DNA of 11,276 nt from an uncultured Lachnospiraceae bacterium (GTDB taxonomy: Bacteria; Bacillota; Clostridia; Lachnospirales; Lachnospiraceae), in contig CACZPG010000028.1 of NCBI GenBank assembly GCA_902782965.1, forward strand, positions 1-11,276. Direction: 5' to 3'. The notes under the pieces were generated by a model, which was not told the origin of the DNA, did no database searches, and saw nothing but the letters and a program-made list of their open reading frames with translations. This document shows, piece after piece, positions 4,307 through 11,276 of the stretch. The position numbers and the translations under genes are program-made. The number at the start of each line of letters is the position of its first letter. The first letter of the stretch is position 1.

Positions 4307-6749
4307 ACCTGAAGTTTTAGCCCCGTGTGGTAATAAGCAGAGTCTTCTGGCAGCAATTGCTGCCGGAGCAGATGCATGTTATCTGGCGGGGAATTCTTTT
4401 GGTGCAAGAGCTTTTGCAGGGAATTTCTCGGACGAAGGGCTTATTGAAGCAATTGAATATGCACACCTTCATGGTGTTAAGATATATCTTACAGTAAATA
4501 CTCTTGTGAAGGATAATGAAATTGAAAGAGTATTTGAGCTTCTGAAACCGCTTTATGAAACCGGACTTGATAGTGTACTGGTTCAGGATTTTGGAGTGAT
4601 GAAGCTGATCAGAGAGGCTTTCCCCGGGCTTCCGATTCATACAAGTACACAGATGAATATTCTTACAGCAGAGGGTGCCCTTCTTGCAAAATCCAGAGGT
4701 GCGTCCAGAATAGTAGCTGCAAGAGAAATGACTATTCAGGAACTTTCCAGGATAAGGAAGGAAGCTGATATTGAGGTTGAAGCCTTCGTTCATGGTGCAA
4801 TGTGTGTATGTTACAGCGGACGTTGTCTCATGAGTTCAATGGCAGGTGGCAGAAGTGGTAATAGGGGCTGCTGTGCTCAGCCTTGCAGAAGGATGTACAG
4901 ATCTGTTTTTGATTCTGAAAGCATTAATAACAATTCGTCGATATATAAGAAGTCTAATAATTCGTATTCTCTTTCAATGAAAGATATGTGTACTATCAGA
5001 TTTATACCTGAACTTATTGATGCAGGAATTGATAGTCTTAAGATTGAAGGAAGAATGAAAAATGAATACTATGTTGCGGCTACTGTAGATTCTTACAAAA
5101 GAATGGTGGAAGCATACATCAAGGGTGAATATTCTGAAGATATGGCTTTCAGAGAAGAGAAAAGACTTCTTGATATATTTAACAGAGGTGGTTTTACATC
5201 CGGTTATATAGTTCTGGATAGAAATCTCAGATCTGTCGAAAGGCAGAACCATCTAATCGATGATACTAAACCCGGCAGAAGAGGAGTTTTTCTGGGAAAG
5301 GTTTCAGCTGTTAAGAAGGGAAGGATTTTCTTCAGGTGTATGGAAGATATCGGTAAGGGCGATGAAATACAGATAGACAGCTCTGAGCCTGTTTCTATTA
5401 CAAGTGGAGATTTTATTAAGAAGAATACAGAGGCGTCGCTTGCGGCACCTAATACCAGAATGATTAAACCTGGTACCGGTATCTATAGAACGAGAAATAA
5501 AAAACTTACTGAAGAAATAGATATGATTCTTCAAAATGGTAATCCTGTAGATGTGAATATTGATTGTGATATTAAAGTAGGAAAGAATCTAAGTCTCAGA
5601 GTATCTCTTGCAGATAATCCTGATATTTATTATTTGTGTGAGGGGGCTGAAGTGCAGGTGGCATCTACAAGTCCTGTAGATGAGGATACCGTCAGAGATA
5701 AGTTAGTTAAGACGGGGGATCCGGAATTTAGCATTGTTAATTCTGTTATTAATATGGATGATGATGTATTTGTGCCAGCATCAGCTTTAAAGAAAATCAG
5801 AAGAGAAGGTATTGAAGGTCTTCGAAGAAGGATAATTTCAGAGTCTGCAAGAAGTATTGATTCAGTAGTTGAAATAAATACTGTGCATGAAAATGAATCT
5901 GACAGAGTATATAAAAATGAATTAAAAGAGGATAGTATTCTGAATATTGCTGTCACCAATAAAGATCAGCTTCGGGAGGCGTTAAATACTAATCCGGAGT
6001 TTATCTGGCTTGACATCGGACTAAATGGCTTTAGCTATAAAGACATTAATGAAACTATTGAATTCATTCGAAATAGCTCTGTAGCTACTATAGATTCCGC
6101 AAATAATAAATCCGGTATTATTATAATGCTTCCATATGTTGACAGATATACAGAAAAAACCGGTAAACTGATAAATGATATTTTGGTTGGAGACCGTGAG
6201 GCGCCCGGAAATGTGGACGGATTCTATATCAGATGTTATGATGATCTGGCGCTTATTGTCAGAATGCTTAATAATAAGAAATGTAAATACAAGATAATCC
6301 TGGCTCATTCTATTTATGCTTATAATTCAATGGCTGTAAGAGAACTTTTGGACTGTCTCAAGGATTCCGGTGCTGAAATAAGTTTTGAGAGTCCGATGGA
6401 ATTATCCGGGACTAATGCTGATGCCATTTATTATCCGAAAGATGTTAATGTTATCAGGCTTGTATATGGTAAGCCTGAATTAATGATAACAGATGCCCTG
6501 AGTTCTGAAGAGAGACAGCTTCAGGGAGAGAGTGGTAAGGATTACAGAGTATATTATTCTAAGGATTATAAATATTCTTTGATAACAGATGCTAAACCTG
6601 TTAGTTTACATAATGTTGATTTAAACTGTAAATCATTATTATACAGATTTACGGATGAAAAAAATGATGAAATATATGATATAATCAAAAATCGGTTAGA
6701 TAAGACCGATTTCAAATATTCCATTGGTCATTATGAGAAAGGTATATAG
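4293..6749 (+). CDS. U32 family protein with DUF3656-like middle (probable RNA hydroxylase, RlhA/TrhP group)
   Basis: U32 proteins are named as peptidases, but characterised relatives RlhA and TrhP hydroxylate cytidine in 23S rRNA or wobble uridine in tRNA. The protein has 818 aa. The N-terminal barrel starts VLAPCGNKQSLLAA (8-21). The U32 signature runs over residues 163-181, with E163, F165, G168, C171, G176, C178 and S181. The further cysteine site is CCAQPC (193-198), so the likely cluster ligands are C171, C178, C194 and C198. SLKIEGRMK (248-256) is the usual post-signature box. A DUF3656-like region is at about 415-520. The rest (about 545-818) resembles a decayed second U32 half. Start ATG 4293 has AAAGGA (4278-4283) 9 nt upstream and overlaps zapA by 14 nt. 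An ATG at 4269 in frame lacks a site. The exact RNA substrate is not predictable here. Confidence 0.9.
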   Translation: MLKNKPEVLAPCGNKQSLLAAIAAGADACYLAGNSFGARAFAGNFSDEGLIEAIEYAHLHGVKIYLTVNTLVKDNEIERVFELLKPLYETGLDSVLVQDFGVMKLIREAFPGLPIHTSTQMNILTAEGALLAKSRGASRIVAAREMTIQELSRIRKEADIEVEAFVHGAMCVCYSGRCLMSSMAGGRSGNRGCCAQPCRRMYRSVFDSESINNNSSIYKKSNNSYSLSMKDMCTIRFIPELIDAGIDSLKIEGRMKNEYYVAATVDSYKRMVEAYIKGEYSEDMAFREEKRLLDIFNRGGFTSGYIVLDRNLRSVERQNHLIDDTKPGRRGVFLGKVSAVKKGRIFFRCMEDIGKGDEIQIDSSEPVSITSGDFIKKNTEASLAAPNTRMIKPGTGIYRTRNKKLTEEIDMILQNGNPVDVNIDCDIKVGKNLSLRVSLADNPDIYYLCEGAEVQVASTSPVDEDTVRDKLVKTGDPEFSIVNSVINMDDDVFVPASALKKIRREGIEGLRRRIISESARSIDSVVEINTVHENESDRVYKNELKEDSILNIAVTNKDQLREALNTNPEFIWLDIGLNGFSYKDINETIEFIRNSSVATIDSANNKSGIIIMLPYVDRYTEKTGKLINDILVGDREAPGNVDGFYIRCYDDLALIVRMLNNKKCKYKIILAHSIYAYNSMAVRELLDCLKDSGAEISFESPMELSGTNADAIYYPKDVNVIRLVYGKPELMITDALSSEERQLQGESGKDYRVYYSKDYKYSLITDAKPVSLHNVDLNCKSLLYRFTDEKNDEIYDIIKNRLDKTDFKYSIGHYEKGI

Positions 6750-6751
6750 GA

Positions 6752-8173
6752 ATGGCTAATCTTATATGTATGATATCTAAATATCTTGTGCTTGTTTTTA
6801 TGGTCCTGTATACCATAAAGTGTTATACCTATTTTACGGCAAAAGATCGTGAGAAGAGAAACAGTAATCTTAATAAACAGATTTTCTATATCTTTATGAT
6901 ACATTTTCTGTGTCATGTTATGCTGCTTATCAACCAGCAGGATATCAAGATAATGATGTATTACTTTATTGAGATATTGATAGCTGTTCTCTATATTGTA
7001 ACGTTCCGGCTTATTTACAAGAAGTCTTCAAGGCTTCTTACAAATAATGTAGCTTTCCTAATGCTTATTGGTTATACGATTCTTCTTAGAATCAGTCCCA
7101 AGCTGGCTGTGAGACAGTTTATTCTTGCCAGTCTTGGTCTTGCGTTTACATTATTTATTCCGTTCATTCTTTCGAAATTGAAGAATATAAAGAATTGGAA
7201 TATCTTCTTCGGCGTATTCGGTCTTGTACTTCTGGCATCAGTATTTATTCCTGGTGTGGGTAAAGAAGTGTATGGTTCCAGAAACTGGATCGAGATTGCG
7301 GGCTTGTCCCTGCAACCTATGGAGTTCGTAAAGATAATCTTTATCTTCTTTGCTGCAAGTTCCCTTGTTAAGGTTAATACCATTAAAGAGCTTGTTGTAA
7401 ATGCTATCATAGCAGCCTTATTTATGCTTGTTCTGGTAGCGGAGAAGGACTTCGGTGCGGTCCTTCTTTTCTATATTTCCTATTTCATGCTGGTATATCT
7501 GGCTACCTCACGGCCGGTGTTTATGTTCCTGGGGATTGGCCTTATGGTAATGGCCTGTCTGGCAGGGTATGCTTTGTTTAAGGACAGTTTATTCTCCCAT
7601 ATTATGGTGCGTGTTACAGCGTGGAGGGATCCTTTTGGGCATATTGATTCCTCCGGCTATCAGGTAAGTGAATCCCTGTTTGCTATAGGAACGGGAGGAT
7701 TTGCCGGAAGTGGTCTTGGAAAAGGAATGCCATATATCATTCCTGTTGCAGAGAGCGATTTCGTGTTTTCGGCAATATGTGAGGAACTGGGGGTTATTTT
7801 TGGACTTGCGCTTATCCTGATTTATCTCAGCAGTTTCCTGGCTATTCAGAACATTGCTATGAAATGTAAGAATCCGTTTTATAAATACGTTACCTTTGGA
7901 ATAGCCATTATATACATTTTCCAGGTATTCCTGAATATTGGAGGAGTGACCAAATTTATTCCTTCAACCGGAGTCACACTTCCTCTTATCAGTTATGGTA
8001 TAAGCAGTGTGTTCAGTACATTGATAATGTTTTCTATAGTTCAATATACATATATTCTTGTTAGTGATGAGGCGGATAGTTTTGAGAGAGAGAAAGAACG
8101 TATCGAAAGAAAAGAAATCAAATCTGTCTCCGGAAATGAAGGCGTTTCTGGAAAGGGAAAAAGACAGAGCTAA
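6752..8173 (+). CDS. SEDS-family peptidoglycan glycosyltransferase (FtsW/RodA/SpoVE), N-terminally extended
   Basis: Integral membrane polymerase of lipid II that works with a class B penicillin-binding protein. The protein has 473 aa, longer than a typical ~380-400 aa FtsW or RodA. About 95 N-terminal residues add roughly three hydrophobic segments (about 9-28, 43-61, 66-88). The core begins near YTILLRISPKLAVRQ (108-122). SEDS boxes seen are SRNWIEIAGLSLQPMEF (176-192), EKDFGAVLL (231-239), and WRDPFGHIDSSGYQ (291-304) with the likely catalytic D293. ESDFVFSAICEELG (334-347) and FIPSTGVTLPLISYG (402-416) complete the set. A charged tail follows from about 439. AAAGG (6738-6742) lies 9 nt before the ATG, inside the U32 gene. 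It overlaps the penicillin-binding protein gene downstream. The extra N-terminal segments and partner resemble actinobacterial RodA, but division or elongation use is undecided. Confidence 0.93.
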   Translation: MANLICMISKYLVLVFMVLYTIKCYTYFTAKDREKRNSNLNKQIFYIFMIHFLCHVMLLINQQDIKIMMYYFIEILIAVLYIVTFRLIYKKSSRLLTNNVAFLMLIGYTILLRISPKLAVRQFILASLGLAFTLFIPFILSKLKNIKNWNIFFGVFGLVLLASVFIPGVGKEVYGSRNWIEIAGLSLQPMEFVKIIFIFFAASSLVKVNTIKELVVNAIIAALFMLVLVAEKDFGAVLLFYISYFMLVYLATSRPVFMFLGIGLMVMACLAGYALFKDSLFSHIMVRVTAWRDPFGHIDSSGYQVSESLFAIGTGGFAGSGLGKGMPYIIPVAESDFVFSAICEELGVIFGLALILIYLSSFLAIQNIAMKCKNPFYKYVTFGIAIIYIFQVFLNIGGVTKFIPSTGVTLPLISYGISSVFSTLIMFSIVQYTYILVSDEADSFEREKERIERKEIKSVSGNEGVSGKGKRQS

Positions 8174-9599
8174 GAAAAACAGAATAAAGAATCGCCCTAT
8201 AGTATTTATGACCTATGTGATGGTTCTGACATTTATGGCTCTTTTCGGATATCTTATATATTTTACTGCGCATGATTCTGATAAGGTCGTTGCAAATGCG
8301 GCTAATAAGAGACAGGACAGCTTTGCTGATTTTATTACCAGAGGCAAGATTGTCAGCGGTGATGGAGTTGTTCTTGCTGAAACCGTAAAGGATAATTCGG
8401 GAAATGAATTCAGAAAATATCCTTATGGTGGAATGTTCGCACATACAGTCGGATATAATTCTTATGGCAGAGCAGGGCTTGAACTTGAATACAATTTTGA
8501 ACTTATGCGATCTCATGTAAATATTGTCAGTAAGGTATCTAATGATCTGCATGATGAGAAGAATCCGGGAGATAAACTGAAGACAACTCTGAATTATGGT
8601 CTTACGGAAGCTGCAGTTAATGCTATGGGCGGAGCTAAAGGGGCGGTAGTCGTTCTGGATGCAGAAACTTCAGATGTTCTTGTAATGTATTCGAGTCCTA
8701 CTTTTGATCCTAATGATATTGATAATGTCTGGGCAAGTGTTCATTCTGAATCCGGAAGCTCAAGCACAGTATTGCTGAATCGTGCAACTCAGGGTTTGTA
8801 TGCGCCGGGATCGACCTTTAAGGTTATAACAACTCTTGAATATCTTAGAGAACATAGTGATTATGAGAGTTATTCCCATGTTTGTAATGGCTCGGATATC
8901 TTTAACAGTGTTTCCATCAGGTGTAGTAATAATGCGGCACATGGAAGCCTGGATCTGAAAAATTCCCTTGCGAAATCCTGCAATACAAGTTTTGCTAATA
9001 TCGGAGCCAATGAAATAAGTATTGGTAAGCTTAGGATTCTTACTGAACAGCTCCTTTATAATGAGAAGCTTCCTTATGATGGAAATTATTCCAAATCTCA
9101 ATTCAAGCTTACGAAGAATTCGGATATTTCAGAGATTCCTCAAACAGTAATTGGACAGGGAGATACCCTTGTTACGCCACTTCATAATGCGCTGATTATG
9201 CAGACTATAGCAAATAATGGTGTAATGATGAAGCCGAGGATGGTTACAGAAATCTGTAATGATGATGATGGTACTATAAAGAAATACGGTACTAAATCCT
9301 GTGGGCAGATTCTTGATAAGGATCTTTGTCAGGAAATTATCCCAATGCTGGAGGAGGTTTGTAAATCGGGTACAGCCGCTGAATACATGTCAGGAAAAAC
9401 CTATTCAGTTGCAGGAAAGACAGGAACTGCTGAATATGATAATAACGGAAACTGTAATTCCTGGTTTGTTGGATTTACAAATGTAAATGATCCGGATATT
9501 GTGGTCAGCGTTATTGTTGAAGATTATACCTCTAACCATATCTCCGGAACGTCTGTGGCTTCGAGAATTATGGATAAATACTATGAGATTAATCGATAA
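8136..9599 (+). CDS. Class B penicillin-binding protein (PbpA-like transpeptidase); start uncertain
   Basis: Cross-links peptidoglycan and is presumably the partner of the SEDS protein encoded just upstream. From ATG 8136 it has 487 aa: a short basic cytoplasmic segment, one membrane anchor (about 21-44), a small pedestal, then the transpeptidase domain. Active-site motifs are S226-T-F-K229, S281-C-N283 and K428-T-G430. The short pedestal with YPYGGMFAHTVGYNS (95-109) and the RAGLELEYN box (112-120) recalls actinobacterial PbpA of about 490 aa. The start is unclear. ATG 8136 overlaps the SEDS gene by 38 nt but has no good Shine-Dalgarno. TTG 8082 has GAGG (8069-8072) 9 nt upstream and would add 18 residues. 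ATG 8067 lacks a site. The motifs do not depend on this choice. No strong terminator follows; the hairpin at 9643-9673 may serve. Confidence 0.93.
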   Translation: MKAFLEREKDRAKKNRIKNRPIVFMTYVMVLTFMALFGYLIYFTAHDSDKVVANAANKRQDSFADFITRGKIVSGDGVVLAETVKDNSGNEFRKYPYGGMFAHTVGYNSYGRAGLELEYNFELMRSHVNIVSKVSNDLHDEKNPGDKLKTTLNYGLTEAAVNAMGGAKGAVVVLDAETSDVLVMYSSPTFDPNDIDNVWASVHSESGSSSTVLLNRATQGLYAPGSTFKVITTLEYLREHSDYESYSHVCNGSDIFNSVSIRCSNNAAHGSLDLKNSLAKSCNTSFANIGANEISIGKLRILTEQLLYNEKLPYDGNYSKSQFKLTKNSDISEIPQTVIGQGDTLVTPLHNALIMQTIANNGVMMKPRMVTEICNDDDGTIKKYGTKSCGQILDKDLCQEIIPMLEEVCKSGTAAEYMSGKTYSVAGKTGTAEYDNNGNCNSWFVGFTNVNDPDIVVSVIVEDYTSNHISGTSVASRIMDKYYEINR

Positions 9600-9603
9600 A
9601 TAG

Positions 9604-9632
9604 TTGATTTTAATCAGAAAAATACCTATAAT
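9604..9632 (+). promoter_or_regulatory. Sigma-A type promoter for the Nudix-sortase unit
   Basis: TTGATT (9604-9609), a 17-nt spacer and TATAAT (9627-9632) start 5 bp after the penicillin-binding protein stop. Transcription would begin near 9639, giving a leader of about 60 nt that starts with the hairpin at 9643-9667. Confidence 0.65.
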
Positions 9633-9642
9633 AAATAACAAT

Positions 9643-9673
9643 TATCGGCATCAGGTAATTGCCGGTATCTTTT
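9643..9673 (+). terminator. Hairpin with short T run in the Nudix leader (terminator or 5' stem-loop)
   Basis: TATCGGCA (9643-9650) pairs with TGCCGGTA (9660-9667), 8 bp with one G-U pair and a 9-nt loop, followed by TCTTTT. It could end the upstream operon. Because a promoter lies upstream of it, it could also be an attenuator or a stabilising 5' hairpin for the Nudix transcript. The T run is weak. Confidence 0.55.
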
Positions 9674-9701
9674 CACACCGTATAGATGGGAGGGATTGCA
9701 A

Positions 9702-10148
9702 GTGATCGAAGCAACCAGTTGTGGTGGTGTGGTGATTTTTAGAGGTAAGATTCTGCTTCTGTATAAAAATTACCGTAACAGGTACGAAGGCTGGGTTCTG
9801 CCTAAAGGAACCGTTGAAGATGGCGAGAAGCATACAGAAACCGCTCTTAGGGAAGTTAAAGAAGAGTCCGGTGCTGATGCGGTTATCGTTAAATATATCG
9901 GAAAGACCAGTTATAATTTCAATACCTATAGTGATGTGGTAAGCAAGAATGTACACTGGTATCTTATGATGGCTGACAGTTTCTACAGTAAACCTCAGAG
10001 AGAGGAATACTTCTGTGATTCGGGGTATTATAAATACCACGAAGCGTATCATCTGCTTAAATTTCCTAACGAGAAACAGATACTTGAGGATGCTTATAGT
10101 GAATATCTTGCTCTTAAGAAAGAAAGGCTCTGGGGGAAACAGCTTTAA
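9702..10148 (+). CDS. Nudix hydrolase
   Basis: Hydrolyses a nucleoside diphosphate linked to another group; the substrate is not predictable from the motif. The protein has 148 aa. A complete Nudix box lies at residues 36-58: G36, E42, then R50-E-V-K-E-E-S-G-A58, with all metal-binding glutamates present. The preceding WVLPKG (31-36) is the usual lead-in and resembles the diadenosine-polyphosphate hydrolase group, a loose resemblance only. The start is GTG 9702: GGAGGG (9689-9694) lies 7 nt upstream. The in-frame TTG at 9696 begins one base after that site, too close to use. It has its own promoter (9604-9632). The sortase gene follows after 25 nt without a terminator, so the two are probably co-transcribed; a functional link between them is not evident. 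Confidence 0.93.
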   Translation: MIEATSCGGVVIFRGKILLLYKNYRNRYEGWVLPKGTVEDGEKHTETALREVKEESGADAVIVKYIGKTSYNFNTYSDVVSKNVHWYLMMADSFYSKPQREEYFCDSGYYKYHEAYHLLKFPNEKQILEDAYSEYLALKKERLWGKQL

Positions 10149-10173
10149 TTCTTTTGGTTAGGGGGCTGTATTA

Positions 10174-11276
10174 ATGTATGGTGATATAGATAATGATGAG
10201 CTGAATGCTCTTCTGAATAAGTATAGTAAATCAGATGATTCTGATACATCTCAGGAATATTCCGAAAGTAATTATAAATCAAATGATATTAATACCAATG
10301 ATTTCAAATCCAATGGTTTTAATACCGATGATTTCAAATCTAATGATTTAAATTTCGATGACCAGAAAACATATAATCATAATATATATGATCGTAAAGA
10401 AGAGGATAAACTAAGTGTTAAGAATTCTGAGTCTGAATATTCTCCTGTTGATCAGACAGAAATAAATGAGATTGTGAGACATTCTTTAGCAGGTAGAAAA
10501 CCTGAGAAGGATGAGATTGATAGACATACGGATGCTATCAGGCGTCGTGCCAGGACCTCTTACAAAACTAACAGAAAGAGAAAGTTTGATATTATTACCA
10601 ACATTCTTCTGGTTGTATTTATTGTATTGTTTCTTGGGAGTGGAGCCTATCTTGGTATCTATTATATTAATCTGAGTAAGTCAGAAAGCAAGTTTGAAGA
10701 ACTCAAGACCCTTATTGATACAGATTCGAATACTGTTGCTCCGGATGATATAGATGAAGCAGAGAAAAAAGAAAATTACATCACTTATGTAGATGTAAAC
10801 GGCGTTCAGGTTCAATCCAAATATGTGAATCTATATAAAAGAAATAATGATTTTATAGGCTGGCTGATGATTCCTGAAACTAAAATTGATTATCCTGTAA
10901 TGTATACTCCTTCTGATGAACAGTATTATCTTCATACTGATTTTGATAAAGAGAGTAATTACGCGGGGACGCTTTTCCTGGGAAAGGGATCTGATTACGT
11001 TAAGCCTTCTGATAATATTGTGATCTATGGTCATAATATGAAAGCAGGTACAATGTTTCATGATCTGCTTCTTTATGAGGATGAAGATTTCTATAAGAAG
11101 CACAAATATGTATATTTTCATACTATTGAGAATAATGGCGATTATGAAATTATAGCGGCATTCAGAACAGTTATAAATGAGGAAAAAGAAGATTCGTTTA
11201 AATACTATGAATTCTTCGATGCTGATAATAAAGAAGAATTTGATGAGTATGTTAACAAGGTGAAGGAGATGACTCC
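10174..11276 (+). CDS. srtB: Class B sortase, C-terminus cut by window end
   Basis: Sortases anchor surface proteins to peptidoglycan by transpeptidation at the membrane's outer face. The open frame has 367 complete codons and no stop before the right edge. Residues 1-137 are a hydrophilic, Asn/Asp/Ser-rich tail with three 10-residue repeats (34-63) and a strongly basic end (RRRAR at 123-127, NRKRK at 133-137). One membrane segment follows (about 140-164), so the tail should be cytoplasmic. The sortase domain begins near 200, with FIGWLMIPETKIDYPVMY (227-244) and catalytic H287 in NIVIYGHNMKAGTMF (281-295), the class B form. The catalytic Cys and Arg lie beyond the window. AGGGGG (10160-10165) lies 8 nt before ATG 10174. 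No substrate gene with a sorting signal is in view. Confidence 0.9.
   Translation, partial: MYGDIDNDELNALLNKYSKSDDSDTSQEYSESNYKSNDINTNDFKSNGFNTDDFKSNDLNFDDQKTYNHNIYDRKEEDKLSVKNSESEYSPVDQTEINEIVRHSLAGRKPEKDEIDRHTDAIRRRARTSYKTNRKRKFDIITNILLVVFIVLFLGSGAYLGIYYINLSKSESKFEELKTLIDTDSNTVAPDDIDEAEKKENYITYVDVNGVQVQSKYVNLYKRNNDFIGWLMIPETKIDYPVMYTPSDEQYYLHTDFDKESNYAGTLFLGKGSDYVKPSDNIVIYGHNMKAGTMFHDLLLYEDEDFYKKHKYVYFHTIENNGDYEIIAAFRTVINEEKEDSFKYYEFFDADNKEEFDEYVNKVKEMT
10273..10362 (+). repeat. Three tandem 30-bp in-frame repeats in the sortase tail
   Basis: Units 10273-10302, 10303-10332 and 10333-10362 encode YKSNDINTND, FKSNGFNTDD and FKSNDLNFDD. The pattern is aromatic-K-S-N-x-x-N-x-x-D, and both protein and DNA are similar. 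The unit length is a multiple of three, so copy-number change would keep the frame. Confidence 0.85.

Noticed and set aside
4317..6308. Several minus-strand frames opposite the U32 gene, some cysteine-rich
   Set aside because: The cysteines are the reverse reading of GCA/ACA-rich codons. The plus strand holds the U32 signature throughout, and no start signals support the reverse frames.
8118..9101. Minus-strand frames opposite the penicillin-binding protein gene
   Set aside because: No domain or start signal, and they lie opposite conserved catalytic motifs.
9301..9486. 61-codon plus-strand frame inside the penicillin-binding protein gene
   Set aside because: Out-of-frame shadow over the KTG motif region with no ribosome binding site.
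10831..11121. 96-codon minus-strand frame opposite the sortase domain
   Set aside because: It covers the NIVIYGHNM region of the plus-strand sortase, and its product is a low-complexity Ile/Lys-rich string.
9702..11276. Nudix plus sortase as a joint functional system
   Set aside because: They are close and probably co-transcribed, but nothing in either protein points to a shared substrate or pathway.

Overview
The window is an AT-rich, gene-dense piece of a low-GC Gram-positive chromosome. The gene families present (DivIVA, ZapA, a U32 protein next to zapA, a class B sortase, an adjacent SEDS/penicillin-binding-protein pair) point to a Clostridia member. A Lachnospiraceae-like organism is my best guess, made from gene content and style and not from a search. 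Almost everything lies on the + strand, and most of it is conserved core machinery. I see no mobile element, CRISPR array, toxin-antitoxin or defence locus.

Layout: (1) 1-272 is the 3' part of ssrA (tmRNA), including the tag reading frame (ADNRLALAA, then stop) and the alanine-type T arm and acceptor 3' strand. (2) 273-390 is an unusual spacer: the ssrA terminator is the core of a 34-bp-arm palindrome that copies the ssrA 3' end in inverted orientation, followed by a 34-bp direct repeat ending next to the ribosome binding site of the next gene. (3) 391-1440 encodes a YprB-type DEDD exonuclease. (4) 1503-2217 is a self-contained divIVA-like unit with an extended -10 promoter, a leader hairpin and a terminator. 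(5) 2272-9599 is a tightly packed run: ruvA, ruvB, zapA, a U32/DUF3656 protein, a SEDS glycosyltransferase and a class B penicillin-binding protein. Gaps are 12, 1 and 2 nt, with two overlaps. (6) From 9604 a new promoter and leader hairpin precede a Nudix hydrolase, followed by a sortase B gene that runs off the right edge.

How the genes work together: the run couples Holliday-junction processing (RuvAB) with division and cell-wall synthesis (ZapA at the FtsZ ring; SEDS polymerase plus its transpeptidase). DivIVA and the sortase add polar/septal organisation and surface-protein anchoring. The U32 protein is probably an RNA hydroxylase (RlhA/TrhP group), so translation quality is also represented (ssrA, U32).

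No convincingly new multi-gene system was found. The best items for a second look are the ssrA palindrome and repeat, the unusually long cytoplasmic tail of the sortase with a 3x10-residue repeat, the RodA/PbpA-like pair with an N-terminally extended SEDS protein, the uncertain start of the penicillin-binding protein, and the promoter-plus-hairpin leader of the Nudix gene.
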